Notes under the pieces: model-generated
Databases searched by the model: none
What the model was told of the DNA's origin: nothing
The model's input: only the letters and a program-made list of their open reading frames with translations
Position numbers and translations under genes: made by a program
Part shown: positions 34,580 through 46,028 of the stretch, piece after piece
How positions within the stretch are numbered: position 1 is the stretch's first letter
How the letters are laid out: every line of letters begins with the position of its first letter
Source: Pieris napi
Lineage: Eukaryota > Arthropoda > Insecta > Lepidoptera > Pieridae
Length of the DNA: 64,000 nucleotides
Assembly: GCF_905475465.1 (NCBI RefSeq)
Contig: NC_062250.1
Location: 580,501-644,500 of the forward strand
Reading direction: 5' to 3'

Positions 34580-36930
34580 TAAGTCATATACATATAAAAC
34601 ATCCATTAAACATTCTCACGTAAAGTACAATTGAAAGGGAATACAATTAAAAATTCCTATTGACCGAAGATTTGAGAACGATGTTCGAGCATCCGTCTAC
34701 GTGCACTGTGCACAACCCAGGCCATTTCAATTGTGAGTCTGTGACCCGATTCCACAGAGACCTTTATACTAAACGATATTTGCTCTACAAATGTTTTCTT
34801 CGTTGTGATTTTATTTTATTGAGCAAGGCCTGAAATTGGATTACCTTTAGTTCTTGACGAAAATGTTTCATATTTAGCATTATTGTTTAACGAATATACG
34901 AGAGAATATAGATTATATGAGAATTAAACCCGATATGAATTGTATATTTCGAATTGATTGATCACACATGTTAAGTTAGTTAGATATTATGATTACATCT
35001 GTAGTTGTATCATGCGCATATAAACTAATAACCACAAAATTATAATAGCCGAATTTACAAAAATCAAAGCAATTTTTCTTGAAAATTATAGCGATAAAAA
35101 GTGTGCCATTGCCAAAATGTGTGCCAAAAAATATTACTTTGCCAAAGAGATAACAACGTGCAAAGATAAAATTTATATATAAAAATTCCAACTTTGTCAG
35201 TCCTTACCTAAAGAAAGCTCTAGTTACTTTGATACAAACCGTTTTACTGAATTATAATGAAAACGGTCGTCAGATACTTCTACAAAATATACTATTAATA
35301 TAAAACTGTGTTTATTAGTAGAAATGATTTAAAATATGATACTTTATATTGTTAAAACTGCTTTACGTAAGGTGACGGACGTGAATTGTAAACTCATAAA
35401 ACAAAATGAAATTAAGAGGCGCTTTCTCCTTAATTATTATGTTTTAAAGTAACCGACATAATTCTTAAGAGAGAACTTAATAAATCGCCCATCTTATCGG
35501 GTGTGAAAACTACACGCCCAATTACTTATTAATTAATTGTATCAGAAACAACCAATGAACCGACTATAATTGGACCATAAATCATTCTCAGAGGTTCGAC
35601 TCGGCATCCGCACTTTGTGTTGCTTTCGATACTGTATACAAGTACCTAGTCGCTGATTCAGTACCAGCTAGCTTTCCGCTACACTTGCACTTTCTTCGTC
35701 ATGTTCAAAGTGCAGTATGCGACAGTTGTATACAACTAAATTTAGAGTTTAACTCAAAGATTTAGGGTACATTTTAGTAGTGGTTCCACAGGGGGACGTA
35801 CTTGGCGTCAAACTTAAGAATGTATGTGTAACAGAACCATGTTCTTAAGATGATTTATGATATGTACAGTTGACGTTTACGAGTTAACAACCACGCCGGG
35901 GAGGCCTTTTAATCAACTATGCTAATGTTAGGTGTTGCTCTCGGTTCCGACGGGTACCGCTAAGTCTAATGTCAATATTAGACCCTAATTGAATCTCCAA
36001 ATGCGAGCAAACTTTAATTAAGATCGTTTGCGACATGTTTGAAGGGTTATGTTATCCTTACATAACTTACTGACCCATTTATTATTGTAACATGAGTAAC
36101 TAAATACCCGACTATTATAATGTAATAATTATGTGTAATGTTTGAATTACGAGTAAGTACGTTCAATAAAGTTAAAATTGTTATGAATTAAGAATTCTGA
36201 CTGCTGCGTGTCTTTAGTCCCATTGCGACATTGTTTTTTTTTTGACCAAATAAAATATGAAAATCAGTTTGTCAGTTTACAAGGACGACATCTAAACAAG
36301 AAATGTAAATATTTTCTTATAAGAATGAATTTGGTATATAATCTTTGTTGATTTTCGTATCCCGCGTGAACGTATGGAACAATTTCGATAGATAATAATT
36401 TTTGGTTATGTATATTATTGTCAGGAGATGGTTCTTATGAAAGAAAAATTAAGGAAATTGAACGGAACATTAGAAAATTTAACTAACTTAACAACAATAT
36501 TAATTTTATATTACTGTGAGTTGTCAAACAACTCACTGTCGGCGGTTGACAGAATGCGCGCTGCAAATATCGTTTTACACAGATCATATTTTTGATCAGA
36601 TAAATTGAAGATATATTACACTGATAAACAATCTTTTTGAATAATATTTATTTTTATAAATATAATATTTTTATTATTTGTGTATTTAATACCAACCCGA
36701 ATCGTATATTATTTTTATAATTGAGGGATTATTAATACCGCTTAACGACGAAATTGTTATTTATTTATTAATAGCCGCGACAACAAGGCCACAGGTAACA
36801 AAAAAAGGAGAGAAGAAAGAAACAAGTTACAAAATGCCAATTTGTGGTCTCGATAATAGGACGGCGTGCATTATTAAAACATAAGGTCTTATTTGTGAAA
36901 TAAGTTATGATAATAGCTAATTATATTTTT
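34580..36930. other. No recognisable feature
   Basis: 35590-35720 is GC-richer but unassigned. A 9-bp inverted repeat GTGAGTTGT-CAA-ACAACTCAC lies at 36516-36536. No gene signal. Confidence 0.45.
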
Positions 36931-36935
36931 ATTTA

Positions 36936-37082
36936 AAGAAAAAGAAGCGCGGGCCTTATTTCTTTTGAGAGATCTCTTCCAGGCAACACTGTGAGAAACA
37001 ATTATTAAATTAGATAAGGTCAAAACTACGCAATTAAAACATATGTAAACAGTGAAAGGTTCAATAAAAAAGAAAGGTAAAT
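36936..37082. repeat. Dispersed LINE-tail-like repeat, second copy
   Basis: GCGCGGGCCTTATTTC, GAGAGATCTCTTCCAGGC, TTAAATTAGATAAGG and ATATGTAAACAGTGAAAGG match 26568-26792 in the same order and orientation. Confidence 0.55.
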
Positions 37083-37084
37083 AA

Positions 37085-37500
37085 TACTTAGTCATACCTA
37101 ATAATACCAAGGTTTATCATATAATCTATATATTATGTCAAAAGCTACATCATTAATCCAACATCTAAACCGCTACGAACAAATTATATCCGAGGTCAGT
37201 TTAATATGGGAAAAACGAGGGTTTAAAATTTATCATTAGATCGAAATCAGATAGCTTCTATATCACGTACGATCAGTATTGCCACTTAGGGACCACCAAA
37301 GCGATCCTTTAAAATTTCATTGATATATTTTACTGATGTTGCGTGGAATAGTTATTTCCTTATTATTTAATTTTGGAACAATTAAATTTATTGTAGCGAA
37401 CTTGATATGCTGTTGTGTAGTCTTGTATGCGACTTGTATTCTAAAAAAATATGTAATACTCAATTTAACGACTTCTCTCCGTTGATCGAATATTGCCTAA
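37085..37500. other. No recognisable feature
   Basis: AT-rich sequence without signature. Confidence 0.5.
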
Positions 37501-37503
37501 TCT

Positions 37504-37988
37504 TAAAAAAAAGTTCGTGCGTGTGCGTGTACACATGTCAGAAGTGAAACTTCTTTGGCAAATTAATTTTTAACTCCTGTTCATTTTATCATACAAATCT
37601 AAAACTTTAGATATCCGACGCTTAGAGGGAGAGAAAAAGGAAGATAATGTTAGGAATTTAATGAATTTAATTATCATTAAAATATTAAAAGTGTTGTATA
37701 AAATACGAATAATAAATTTAATTTTTTAATTTATTTCTTCGATAATAAAAACACGTAGCACTTTAATGTACAATTATTATGCTACGTCTAATATGATATA
37801 ATATTTCATAAATTCTCTTTACGAAATTTCAATTTTAAAAATTGAATTTCTGTAAGGTAATTTACCCTTCTCACTCTCTCTCAATCGGTCTCAATCGCTC
37901 TCTCACTTTTCTTCGAAAAAACGCTGCATATCTTCGTGACGTTCCGTAAAAAATTTACCCTCATGCGCCTAAAGAAGTTTTACTTCAA
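37504..37988 (+). mobile_element. GAAGTGAAACTTC element, longest simple copy
   Basis: The left end GTGCGTGTGCGTGTACACAT, GTCAGAAGTGAAACTTC, TTTGGCAAATT and the right end TTTACCCTCATGCGCC, TAAAGAAGTTTTACTTC form subterminal inverted repeats around about 400 bases of AT-rich DNA that encode nothing. The copy at 7568-7705 joins the same two ends with the middle deleted. The motif itself is nearly self-complementary. No target duplication could be fixed. Confidence 0.6.
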
Positions 37989-37989
37989 A

Positions 37990-39325
37990 ACTCTTATAAT
38001 ATCACTGACCTTATTACACCCAGTAAATATTTTGGCAAGCAAAAATCAAAAACACTTAGACTATAAAATTGAGCATATAATCCAAGAAGACTTGAAATTA
38101 ATCGAGAACTACAGGAACAATAAAGCCATCCAATTAGTAGACACTGCTGTATCGTCCAATTAAAATTTTCCAAACGAAATATATCTAATTGGTTGTATAT
38201 GGTTTTCGTATTGATTGACATAACACAAAACCTTTTGTTTCGACAGAATGTTCTATATTTCATGAATTATACACCCCTTTGAAGTAAAAAATACTTACGT
38301 GTTCTTTAATTGTTTAAATCAAATAATGTCTGCTGAATATCTTTAAATTTTATTTTCAGAGTTCTCAAAGACATTATTTTTAGGTTTTCGTTGTCATATG
38401 CTTGCTAGTAACACTAAAATGTGAATATTGGCCCGTCATATACTTCTCATTTGAATTACATAATATTGAAAACATCTTTTTACTAATTTTAAAAGAATTT
38501 GAAGGTTATATTATCATAGACCAATCATTATCAGTGACCAGACTATTAAAGTTATCCCTACTGGTAAAGGCAAATCACATTATAGGTAAAATAATAGACG
38601 ACATCATTTGCTGCATAAGAATATGCAGTTATAATCAATGTTTTGTCAAACTGCTAATTATTTACTATGAACTATATTACCCGTTGAAATCTTCAGTTTA
38701 TCCATAAGATCGTAGTACAGTGTAGCTGTGAGACGTAGTTTGAGAAAATGTTTCACAAACATGTTCCAAACGAATCTTCATAGCGTAGACTATTTTTTAG
38801 ACAACCCTCCTAGAACAACTACGCAATCGCCTTTAAGAGGACGTATTCGTGCGTCTTATAAAACTGCTCACCTATCTATTTATATACCATATTTAGCATA
38901 TTACAAACTAAATAGTAACCGTGAGGACTCGTAAGCTAAGTAGACAGATGGGGAATAATCACAAACGGCAAATGCGTTGTCAGGGTCAGTCACGCGCTGA
39001 ATGGGCCCAGTGACGGACGTCCCTATTAATTATGTCCGATGAGATATTTTCTGAGTAAGAAATCCATGGCCATCACGCCTAATGCCAAATGAAATGGGTC
39101 CACGCTGGACCCTTGTATATTGTATGCTACAATTCAAAGACGCTTACGATTTCACTTTATTGAAACCATTGTTATTATTGTTACTTGTAGTGTATTTACT
39201 CGTAGATCCAGTGCAGAGGTAAAAATGTCTCAATCAATGAATCAATACTATTTAATCAAAAATAACGGGTAAAAATTTATGTAATGTTTCCCTAGACATA
39301 AAATGAGAAGTAAAGGTAGAGAACA
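37990..39325. other. Unassigned, several chance-length open frames
   Basis: A hydrophobic frame runs from an AG at 38383 to 38707 (VFVVICLLVTLKC...), and a 68-codon frame lies at 38728-38934. Neither has a supported exon structure or a family resemblance I would defend. Confidence 0.3.
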
Positions 39326-39327
39326 TC

Positions 39328-39456
39328 GTAGATGCGAAGATGATATTAAAAAGGTGGCAGGAGCGACATGGATGAGGAAAGCAAGAAATATTTGTGGAGA
39401 ACACTTGGGGAGGCCTATGCTGATAAGCATGACGATCAAGAAACTGGTTCCTAATA
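39328..39456 (+). mobile_element. RTE-type LINE, ORF2 C-terminal remnant
   Basis: The frame from 39330 reads RCEDDIKKVAGATWMRKARN. After a frameshift near 39387 it continues LWRTLGEAYADKHDDQETGS with a stop at 39452-39454. WEDDI-KVAG--WM--A-dR--W--LGEAY is the C-terminus of RTE-type reverse transcriptases. An AATAAT-rich tail follows. The two minus-strand frames here are antisense. Confidence 0.82.
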
Positions 39457-39459
39457 GGA

Positions 39460-41065
39460 AATAATAAGATAATATTTACATTTACTTTCACTAAATTTCG
39501 TTAATAACTATTAAAAATAAGATAAAATTTTATTTACAAGATTGTCAACAAAGGCTGTATATTTTATTTTTATTTTATTTAACGAGAAAAAATTACGTTG
39601 TAGGTACGTACGAGAAAACTGTGATATAGCAACATATTATATTAGCAAGACATGTATAATGTATATACATTATACACACATACATACATATATACATATA
39701 TATATATTTGTTGTGTTTTTTTAAATAATCCCCTTAAATCTAACTTTTAGCGTCATCTACTCTGAAAATATCACGATGGTTCTTCCTGGTTCTTCCAACT
39801 ATTGGCACATGGCAAACTCTTTGTTGTAGAATAACAAATGGTGAAATTTATTTAAAAACGTTGTCTCGCGTAACTTAATACACCCTAAACGCCCTTGTTT
39901 AAGGATTATAGTTTTCGAGTGAACTCAAATCCACGGAGCTGTGTCCAGGCAATGTTAAATTCGTGATTGGATTTAAATTCATGTCAGGTGTCCGACGGTT
40001 GTTTGACGGATACAATTTTACTATGTTGAACGCCAAAATTAAAATTAAATGTTTCAATATATTTAAAGCGTCTAAGTATAAGCTTTACTGTGTAGTTTTT
40101 ATAATTATTTATGGTTTAACAAAACCCAAAGTTAAGTACATAATTTTTATGGGGCTATGCCAAATTCAATCATTCAATGCTTTTCAGGATATGATTAATT
40201 TGATAGTCTATAGTAATAGTAATTTCATAGCCATTATTATTAATGTCCAAGCAATGGCGCTGGTATCAGCTGCCATTGTAATATCACAGAGCTCTCAAAC
40301 TAATAACGTCAAGCGTTATTTTTCTAATTATTTATGATTTAACTGATAAATCAGCGCTTACAGACTAACAAAATAAAGATTTTTTACGTGGCCAATTCTC
40401 TAAATTTGAACTTATATTGAGCTCAACTTCAAAATTAAATAATTTAAAGGGTTTGAGGATACGTTATTTTTTTTTATTTGTTAGTTGTGCTGTCGTGCAA
40501 AAGGCCAGAAGCTTGTTCAGGTTACTTGCCGAAGATCTACAATTCGTCAGACATATTAGCAGAATATGATGCAAATTGGTTGCTAAACTAAGAACCACGT
40601 GACGAATGCAACTTTGCATATACGTTATTTATCTAAAAAAAGAATAATACATAAATTCTTGTTGTACTAATTTCGCTTATTTAATTAACTTGCTAACAAA
40701 TAGCATTGAAGATAAACAATATAATAGGATTGGAATAATTAAACACTTTTAGTAATTGTTGAACCGGTTGTATAAATAACGCGAGCGTCAATACCAACTA
40801 TTTAATTGCGTTGTTTTAATTAATTGTATTATTACTATTTAATGATACTAAATTCGTGAACTGAATAAATTTCTTTTTCAACCATTTATGATAGCATTGT
40901 GGCATTTGGTAGTCAGGTTGTATATAATATATACTATAGGCTAAAATTTAAACCAACGCAGTTTAAAAAAAATCTTATTTTTGTTAATTCATTAATTATT
41001 AATGGATTTCTCACAAGCCCTATCGGCTAACCATAAAACTGATGTACTGTTGCACTGCGTGATTT
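39460..41065. other. Unassigned; palindrome at 39653-39676
   Basis: A perfect 24-bp palindrome (TGTATAATGTAT and its complement) at 39653-39676 is followed by a TA/CA-rich microsatellite to about 39707. A 124-codon frame at 39963-40337 starts with GTG and is rich in I, N and F. About one of this length is expected by chance in six frames here. Confidence 0.4.
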
Positions 41066-41069
41066 CTAT

Positions 41070-41262
41070 ATTTTTATGTAATAGGCGGCAATCGGGCAGG
41101 AGCCTCACCTGATGTTAAGTGATACCGCCTCGCCGCCCGTGGATTTTGACATTGCCAGAAGGCTCACAAGTGCGTTACCGGCCTTTTATTACGTCCAAGA
41201 CTTGGAACGCTCTTTTCTTGAAGGTCCCTTAGTCAGATTGGTTAGGAAATTCTTCAGTGTCC
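41070..41262 (-). mobile_element. CR1-type LINE 3' end
   Basis: On + it reads CGGGCAGGAGCCTCACCTGA, GTTAAGTGATACCGCC, AGGCTCACAAGTGCGTTACC, GAACGCTCTTTTCTTGAAGG and CAGATTGGTTAGGAAATTC. Sense is on the minus strand. It ends before the F-RTT-LWN block. Confidence 0.78.
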
Positions 41263-41264
41263 AA

Positions 41265-41735
41265 TTTTTAAAATTACATTCATTATTGATTTATTTTTCA
41301 TTATTTAAGTTAAAAAATTGTCACGAATAATTAATTCACTCATAATTAAAATTAAAAGTTCGCGGAGGCTATACGAAGTGATTGGAGAAGACATATTCAA
41401 TAATCGTACTTATCGCTTCGAGACAGAATTTCCTAGGAAAGTAGAAAAAGTTTCTAAAACCACACTTAAGTGTCACACTCAGGGATCAAAGTTCACTATA
41501 TCGAACTTCTTACAATAAATCAGACCTACTTAACTTTTTTGTGATTTAGACTGTACGATATATCGTGTAGTATCGTAATTGTAACACTGTATACTTTATT
41601 AAAACGTATAGAAACCAAAAAACTCTAAAACTAAACGTAGTTTTATATTGAATTTTATTTACGTCGCGTCATAGTTCTCGCATAAATATTTACAGAATTA
41701 GTGATGGGATGAGAAATGATTTACTTTGCTTTACA
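41265..41735. other. No recognisable feature
   Basis: AT-rich sequence; a 66-codon frame (41318-41518) is of chance length. Confidence 0.45.
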
Positions 41736-41737
41736 CG

Positions 41738-41789
41738 TTTAATCGATTACCTTTTGTGATTAAATATGATTAAAAGGTAATCGATTAAA
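41738..41789. repeat. Perfect 18-bp inverted repeat, 16-base spacer
   Basis: TTTAATCGATTACCTTTT (41738-41755) is exactly complementary to 41772-41789. The core AAGGTAATCG occurs once more at 41820-41829. Confidence 0.92.
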
Positions 41790-41994
41790 TTTATGATGAT
41801 CACAATGACATCTTAAGATTAAGGTAATCGTTCAGCTGATGCTAAACGTGTGTTTTTTGATTCATATTGAAAAGTTTTATATTGAAACCTGGAACTAACT
41901 ACAGATATTTTAAAGAAACTATCCAATCTTAAAAAAGGTACTTTATGCCTTTACCACCTACATATATATATATAAAATAAATTAAAAACTTTCT

Positions 41995-42071
41995 TTAAAC
42001 TTATACAGTACAAACGTACTGTATAAGTTTAACGATTTATAAAATTAATAAACATTAATTTTATAAATCGT
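41995..42071. repeat. Two abutting perfect hairpins, both with AAAC loops
   Basis: Hairpin 1 has 17-bp arms (TTAAACTTATACAGTAC, 41995-42011, and 42016-42032). Hairpin 2 has 18-bp arms (ACGATTTATAAAATTAAT, 42032-42049, and 42054-42071). Each loop is AAAC and they share base 42032. There is no mismatch in either stem. The 61-codon minus-strand frame that follows is not supported. Confidence 0.95.
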
Positions 42072-42079
42072 ATCGGGTC

Positions 42080-42540
42080 CGTGTCTTCGTGTATAAATGG
42101 AGGTACTTGATCTGCAAACACATGTTTGGTGGATGTTTTAACAAAAAATGTAAAACATTCCGCCTGGGGTGGTCTACTCAAGAAACACGTGTAAGGGACA
42201 CTTGACGTTACCAAACAAATTGTTGTAATAGTATTACGGTAGGCCTAATTTAACGTTTTTAGTTATTTGATATTGATCCTTGGTTTGGAGGTAATAGCTT
42301 ACTCATTTTACATTATTAGGATTGTTGACTAACCACGTTGTGCAATATTTATGGTTCTTGGCACAATATTGCATTTGTATCTTTCAATAGCCAATATAGG
42401 CACCGGTTACCGCACAATATTTTACCATTCGAACAAGTAAAAATGAACGCACATATAATAAAAATTTCAGTATAGTTAGCTCATGTATGACATCAGGGCT
42501 AAAGGACTGGACAATCAGAACTATTGTAAATAAGACATAC
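42080..42540. other. No recognisable feature
   Basis: AT-rich sequence without signature. Confidence 0.5.
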
Positions 42541-42544
42541 GAAA

Positions 42545-42840
42545 AGGTGCACTAAAAGTTTATTTGCCTCTTCACACACCATGCATTAGAGGCTGGTGCC
42601 TATAGAAGAAAGTCCTGTGGTCACCAGCCTACCATCGTGGTCTGAAAATATTCAAGGAGATGGCCACATTCTAAATTAAAGTAACAAACAAAACAATATA
42701 TAAAGAAAGCATTAGTAGTTTTGGGTGTGTGAATATATGTAGGTAAGGGTGTGTGAATGAATTCAATTCAAAGTATAACAAACTTTATGTTGCATCGTAA
42801 TCAAGGGTTTTTTATAAATTTAAAAACCTTTAAAAGTAAA
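42545..42840 (-). repeat. LINE-like repeat family H, uninterrupted copy
   Basis: On the minus strand CCCTTGATTACGATGCAAC, ATAAAGTTTGTTATAC, TTTGAATTGAATTC, ATTCACACACCC, CGATGGTAGGCTGGTGACC, GGCACCAGCCTC and GAAGAGGCAAATAAACTT match the copy at 29935-30500 without the SINE, giving the empty site for it. Confidence 0.75.
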
Positions 42841-42844
42841 CCTT

Positions 42845-44055
42845 TTTTAATGACTAAAGAATGATTAATGTAGACAAAACAGTAACAATAAAAATAAGAT
42901 TTTTGAAGTTTAATGTATTAAATTGATGACAAAGTCTTTATATGAATACGGAATATCTTCCTTCCATTAAATAAACAAAATATTATGAAGTAGTTAAAAC
43001 AATTTGAATAATACTGTAACTATAGTAAAATAACAAACGTGTAGTTGTTTGTGCTAATTACATTTCTTAGTTTAAGTTAAGTAACATTAAGGAGTCTTTA
43101 AAGATGTTTATTTCTCAAACACATTATTGATTATTAGTTTATATAATCACAAGCCATCAAATTTTTGTTATTAAAACAAGTTACTAAATAATTGACCTTC
43201 AATATTTCAGTTCTTGAATAAAACATCGCTATTAAATGAGCAGCGGCTCTAATTAGATTAAAAATCAATGATAAATTAATAAAACAATTTTATACATCAA
43301 CAATTTTGTTTAGCAAAAGTATTATTTTGTGTCCCCTTTGAATTAACAACGGTCAGTTTCCTTTTCAAATCGGGCAAAATATTCAATGCCTGTCGCGTTA
43401 CGGAAGGTATCACCATGGAATAGGGTTTAAAATCGGTGAAAATATAGCAAATGTCGTGAAAATTGCTCTGTAATTAAAATTGAGCTTTTCTAAATCGTAA
43501 TACGATTGAAATTTTATCGTCCGGTTTAAATATTGTAAGAATGTTAGCGTACGAATTGTCTAGAATGACAGCAGGTTTAGCTTGGTGATTTCGAGGGTAA
43601 ACGGACCCCTGTTTATTGTTAATGCCTCATAACACATAATTGGTTTGGATGGTCATTCTTACTGATGTGCTAAATATATTAAAACAATTTTATTTTCCTT
43701 CATTTTCGCTGATTCTAGCAGATTAGTACGGTCATTTCGTGTAAGTGTGAGGTTTTAGATATGTACTTAGAAAAACCTTTTATGTTTAGCGTACGATATT
43801 GCCTTTGTGAAATAAAAAGATTGGGGCACGGAATTTATTTCAAACATAATATTTGTGTAAATATTGTTCTTAATACAAAAATAATATTGCTATTTAATAC
43901 TTCTTAGTCATTTTTGGAGGTTATATTAAATAAAAATTTGATTGTGAATCGTATAGAAAGAGTATACTCCTGCCACATAGGCCGGTAACGCATCCACTAA
44001 TATATGTGTATATATACTGCTGTATGTGTGTTCTTACTTACAATAACCGCTTCCC
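42845..44055. other. No recognisable feature
   Basis: AT-rich sequence without signature. Confidence 0.5.
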
Positions 44056-44057
44056 TT

Positions 44058-44250
44058 TTTTATTGGGTATGGGGTTCAACGAGCCCACAGAACGCACAAA
44101 AAGGGCAGCCATGGACACCCATTCTATTTGGTGCGTTGTCGGCCTTTGAGGGAGGAGTCTATCTTTAAACAATTGGCGGTTGGATCTCCCAGGGAAGACC
44201 GCCATCGGGAGTCGAGTCCACAGTTCATTAGTTCGCAAAAGAAAATTTTA
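44058..44250 (-). mobile_element. CR1-type LINE, ORF2 C-terminal remnant
   Basis: On the minus strand the tail holds the region for VWTRLPMAVFPG (equivalent to VWN-LP--VFPG), then the GGCCGACAACGCACC and CCATGGCTGCCC parts of the 3' end. It is the same subfamily as 25605-25965 and is 5' truncated within the F-RT--VWN block. Confidence 0.78.
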
Positions 44251-44254
44251 TCCC

Positions 44255-44745
44255 GAATTTATCTCAACCCATTTTCCATCCTTACCATTTTTGATACCAT
44301 AATTTCTCGGTTTATATTTGCTCAAAATACACCCCACGTACAATTATGCCTAAGGTTGGAATTAGATTTCCGTTAAATTCGATAATTCGAAATTCAAATC
44401 AATCAAGTGTTTAAGGGTAGTCCTATATACCTCTTAGCACGTTACGTTAAGGTTTCCCGGTCACTGATCAATTAATTTGATGATCTAACGAGAAACTCAC
44501 GAGACCCGTTTGGTAGTTATGAATTCAAAATCCACTCAGTCGTATAATTGTATTTTGGGTCGTTTCAAACAGGTATTATCCGTTTTGTATGAAATTAGGT
44601 ATCTACGAAAACTTAAATTATAATTGTGTGTAGTTAAATCCCCGACTTCGTATGTACCTTTTATTTGGAGAATACATTTCGGTAAATATATAATCAAAAA
44701 GTCAAGAAAGTCCGGCCCAAAATTGTAGGCGTCCATTTGCTCGGG
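44255..44745. other. No recognisable feature
   Basis: AT-rich sequence without signature. Confidence 0.45.
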
Positions 44746-44749
44746 TACC

Positions 44750-44912
44750 TTAAGCGCTTAGCCCTCCGGTTGAGGACGGATTGACAGAGAAGAGAAGGAC
44801 ATGCTGCAGCTGATACCCAGCAATTGACGGCAAGTGGTGCAGGACAAAAAGCGCTGGAAGGTTGTCATTTGGGAAGCTAAGACATTTTGGGTTGCAAAGC
44901 CAGTGGAGTGAT
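44750..44912 (+). mobile_element. LINE ORF2 C-terminal remnant
   Basis: The frame 44798-44911 reads DMLQLIPSN, a TGA where tryptophan is expected, then RQVVQDKKRWKVVIWEAKTF and WVAKPVE with a stop. N-W-R---QDR-RW---VWEAK is a typical C-terminus of non-LTR reverse transcriptases. The relative at 16850-17105 keeps the tryptophan but is split by an insertion. Sequence to about 45000 may be its 3' UTR. Confidence 0.75.
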
Positions 44913-44914
44913 TG

Positions 44915-45685
44915 TGAGTGTATCAAGAAAATAGATTGTGACAATATTCATATATCGCTAGCCTCCACACTAGGGAGTCCCTGTATTGTGGGTAACTAGT
45001 TAACAATTAGTCAGTGGTGCATGGTACATGTTTAAAACAGTTTCTTGAGAAAAAGTAGGTTTAGTGTTACATCTAATCAAACACAAGTCTTATAAGACAT
45101 TAATTATGTGTGAATGTGTAAGTGGGAGAATGAGTGTGTGTGCGCATGTACTTGAGAGTGTAGCTAAGAGTTGTCATAAGCGTGCTCTGTATCTGTGTTA
45201 GTTTTTGGCACCTCAGAGGCATGCTAAGGCCGTCAGTCTGAAGTCAGAAAGGCCTCTGTAGATAGAAAAATGATTGTAGGAGTAAATGCATATGAGATTT
45301 GCAGAATCGTAAATTGGTATTATTATGAAATATATTCAACTACATATTTAAAATACATGAATAAACTACATTATACAAGATATGCATGTCATAAAAGCAC
45401 CCTGAGCAATAAAAACTAAAGAGTACACACATAAACTGTAAAATCTGAATTTCTAATATCACTCCTGAAATGAACATGCAAATATAGCCTACTTTAAATT
45501 GGTATAGAGAGACTAGATGAGGTATACCAGTCAGTTGCCGCTATGTGTGAGAATATAATGAGTTTTTGTATTTGTTGGATAATATGTATAGAAATAAAAA
45601 AATAGTAAATTTAAACATAAAATAGAGTAATTTGTCTTTGATTATGTTCCCTTCGGAATAGACTCTTGGGCTTCAAATACATGTT
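44915..45685. other. Unassigned
   Basis: A TG-rich patch lies at 45110-45150, and GGCACCTCAGAGGCATGC at 45208-45225 is unexplained. No frame or family recognised. Confidence 0.4.
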
Positions 45686-45689
45686 TGCT

Positions 45690-45833
45690 AATTAAAGATT
45701 TAAGTTGGCGCCTGGTAGATAGTACTGGTGATCTCTTAGCAGGTGCTTTCCTCGCTCAACGAACAAGTATCGCAATACAGTGAGGAAAAGCCAGCATTAA
45801 AGGTTGTGTTGTGTGTGCCAACAAACACACACA
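45690..45833 (+). mobile_element. Retroelement tail, family G, left part (interrupted)
   Basis: The frame reads LIKDLSWRLVDSTGDLLAG then AFLAQRTSIAIQ, one stop, GKASIKG. It matches the tails at 27476 (RGNAASVKGTLPQ) and 53945-54241. The coding region is cut at 45833 by a hAT element, and the 3' UTR resumes at 47675. Confidence 0.75.
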
Positions 45834-46028
45834 CAAGGGCGGATCCAGCTTTGGTGCCAGGAGGGGGTCACATAGTCGTGGTCAAGTCAAGAACTTATAA
45901 TTTAATTTTGATAACAATAGATACAAGTAAAAAGTAGATATTTTATTAATGTACGTAAGTATTGCACTTAAAAATATTTATTCTTTATTATACACTTGAA
46001 AAACTTAACACATAATATTGTATACACA

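Noticed and set aside
38384..38707. Hydrophobic frame after TTTTTAG, also considered as a receptor exon
   Set aside because: The acceptor is weak, the frame ends in a stop without a donor, and no family signature is visible.
39963..40337. 124-codon + frame, hydrophobic, considered as a chemosensory receptor exon
   Set aside because: No receptor motif can be shown, it starts with GTG, no good splice sites frame it, and about one frame of this length is expected by chance at this AT content.
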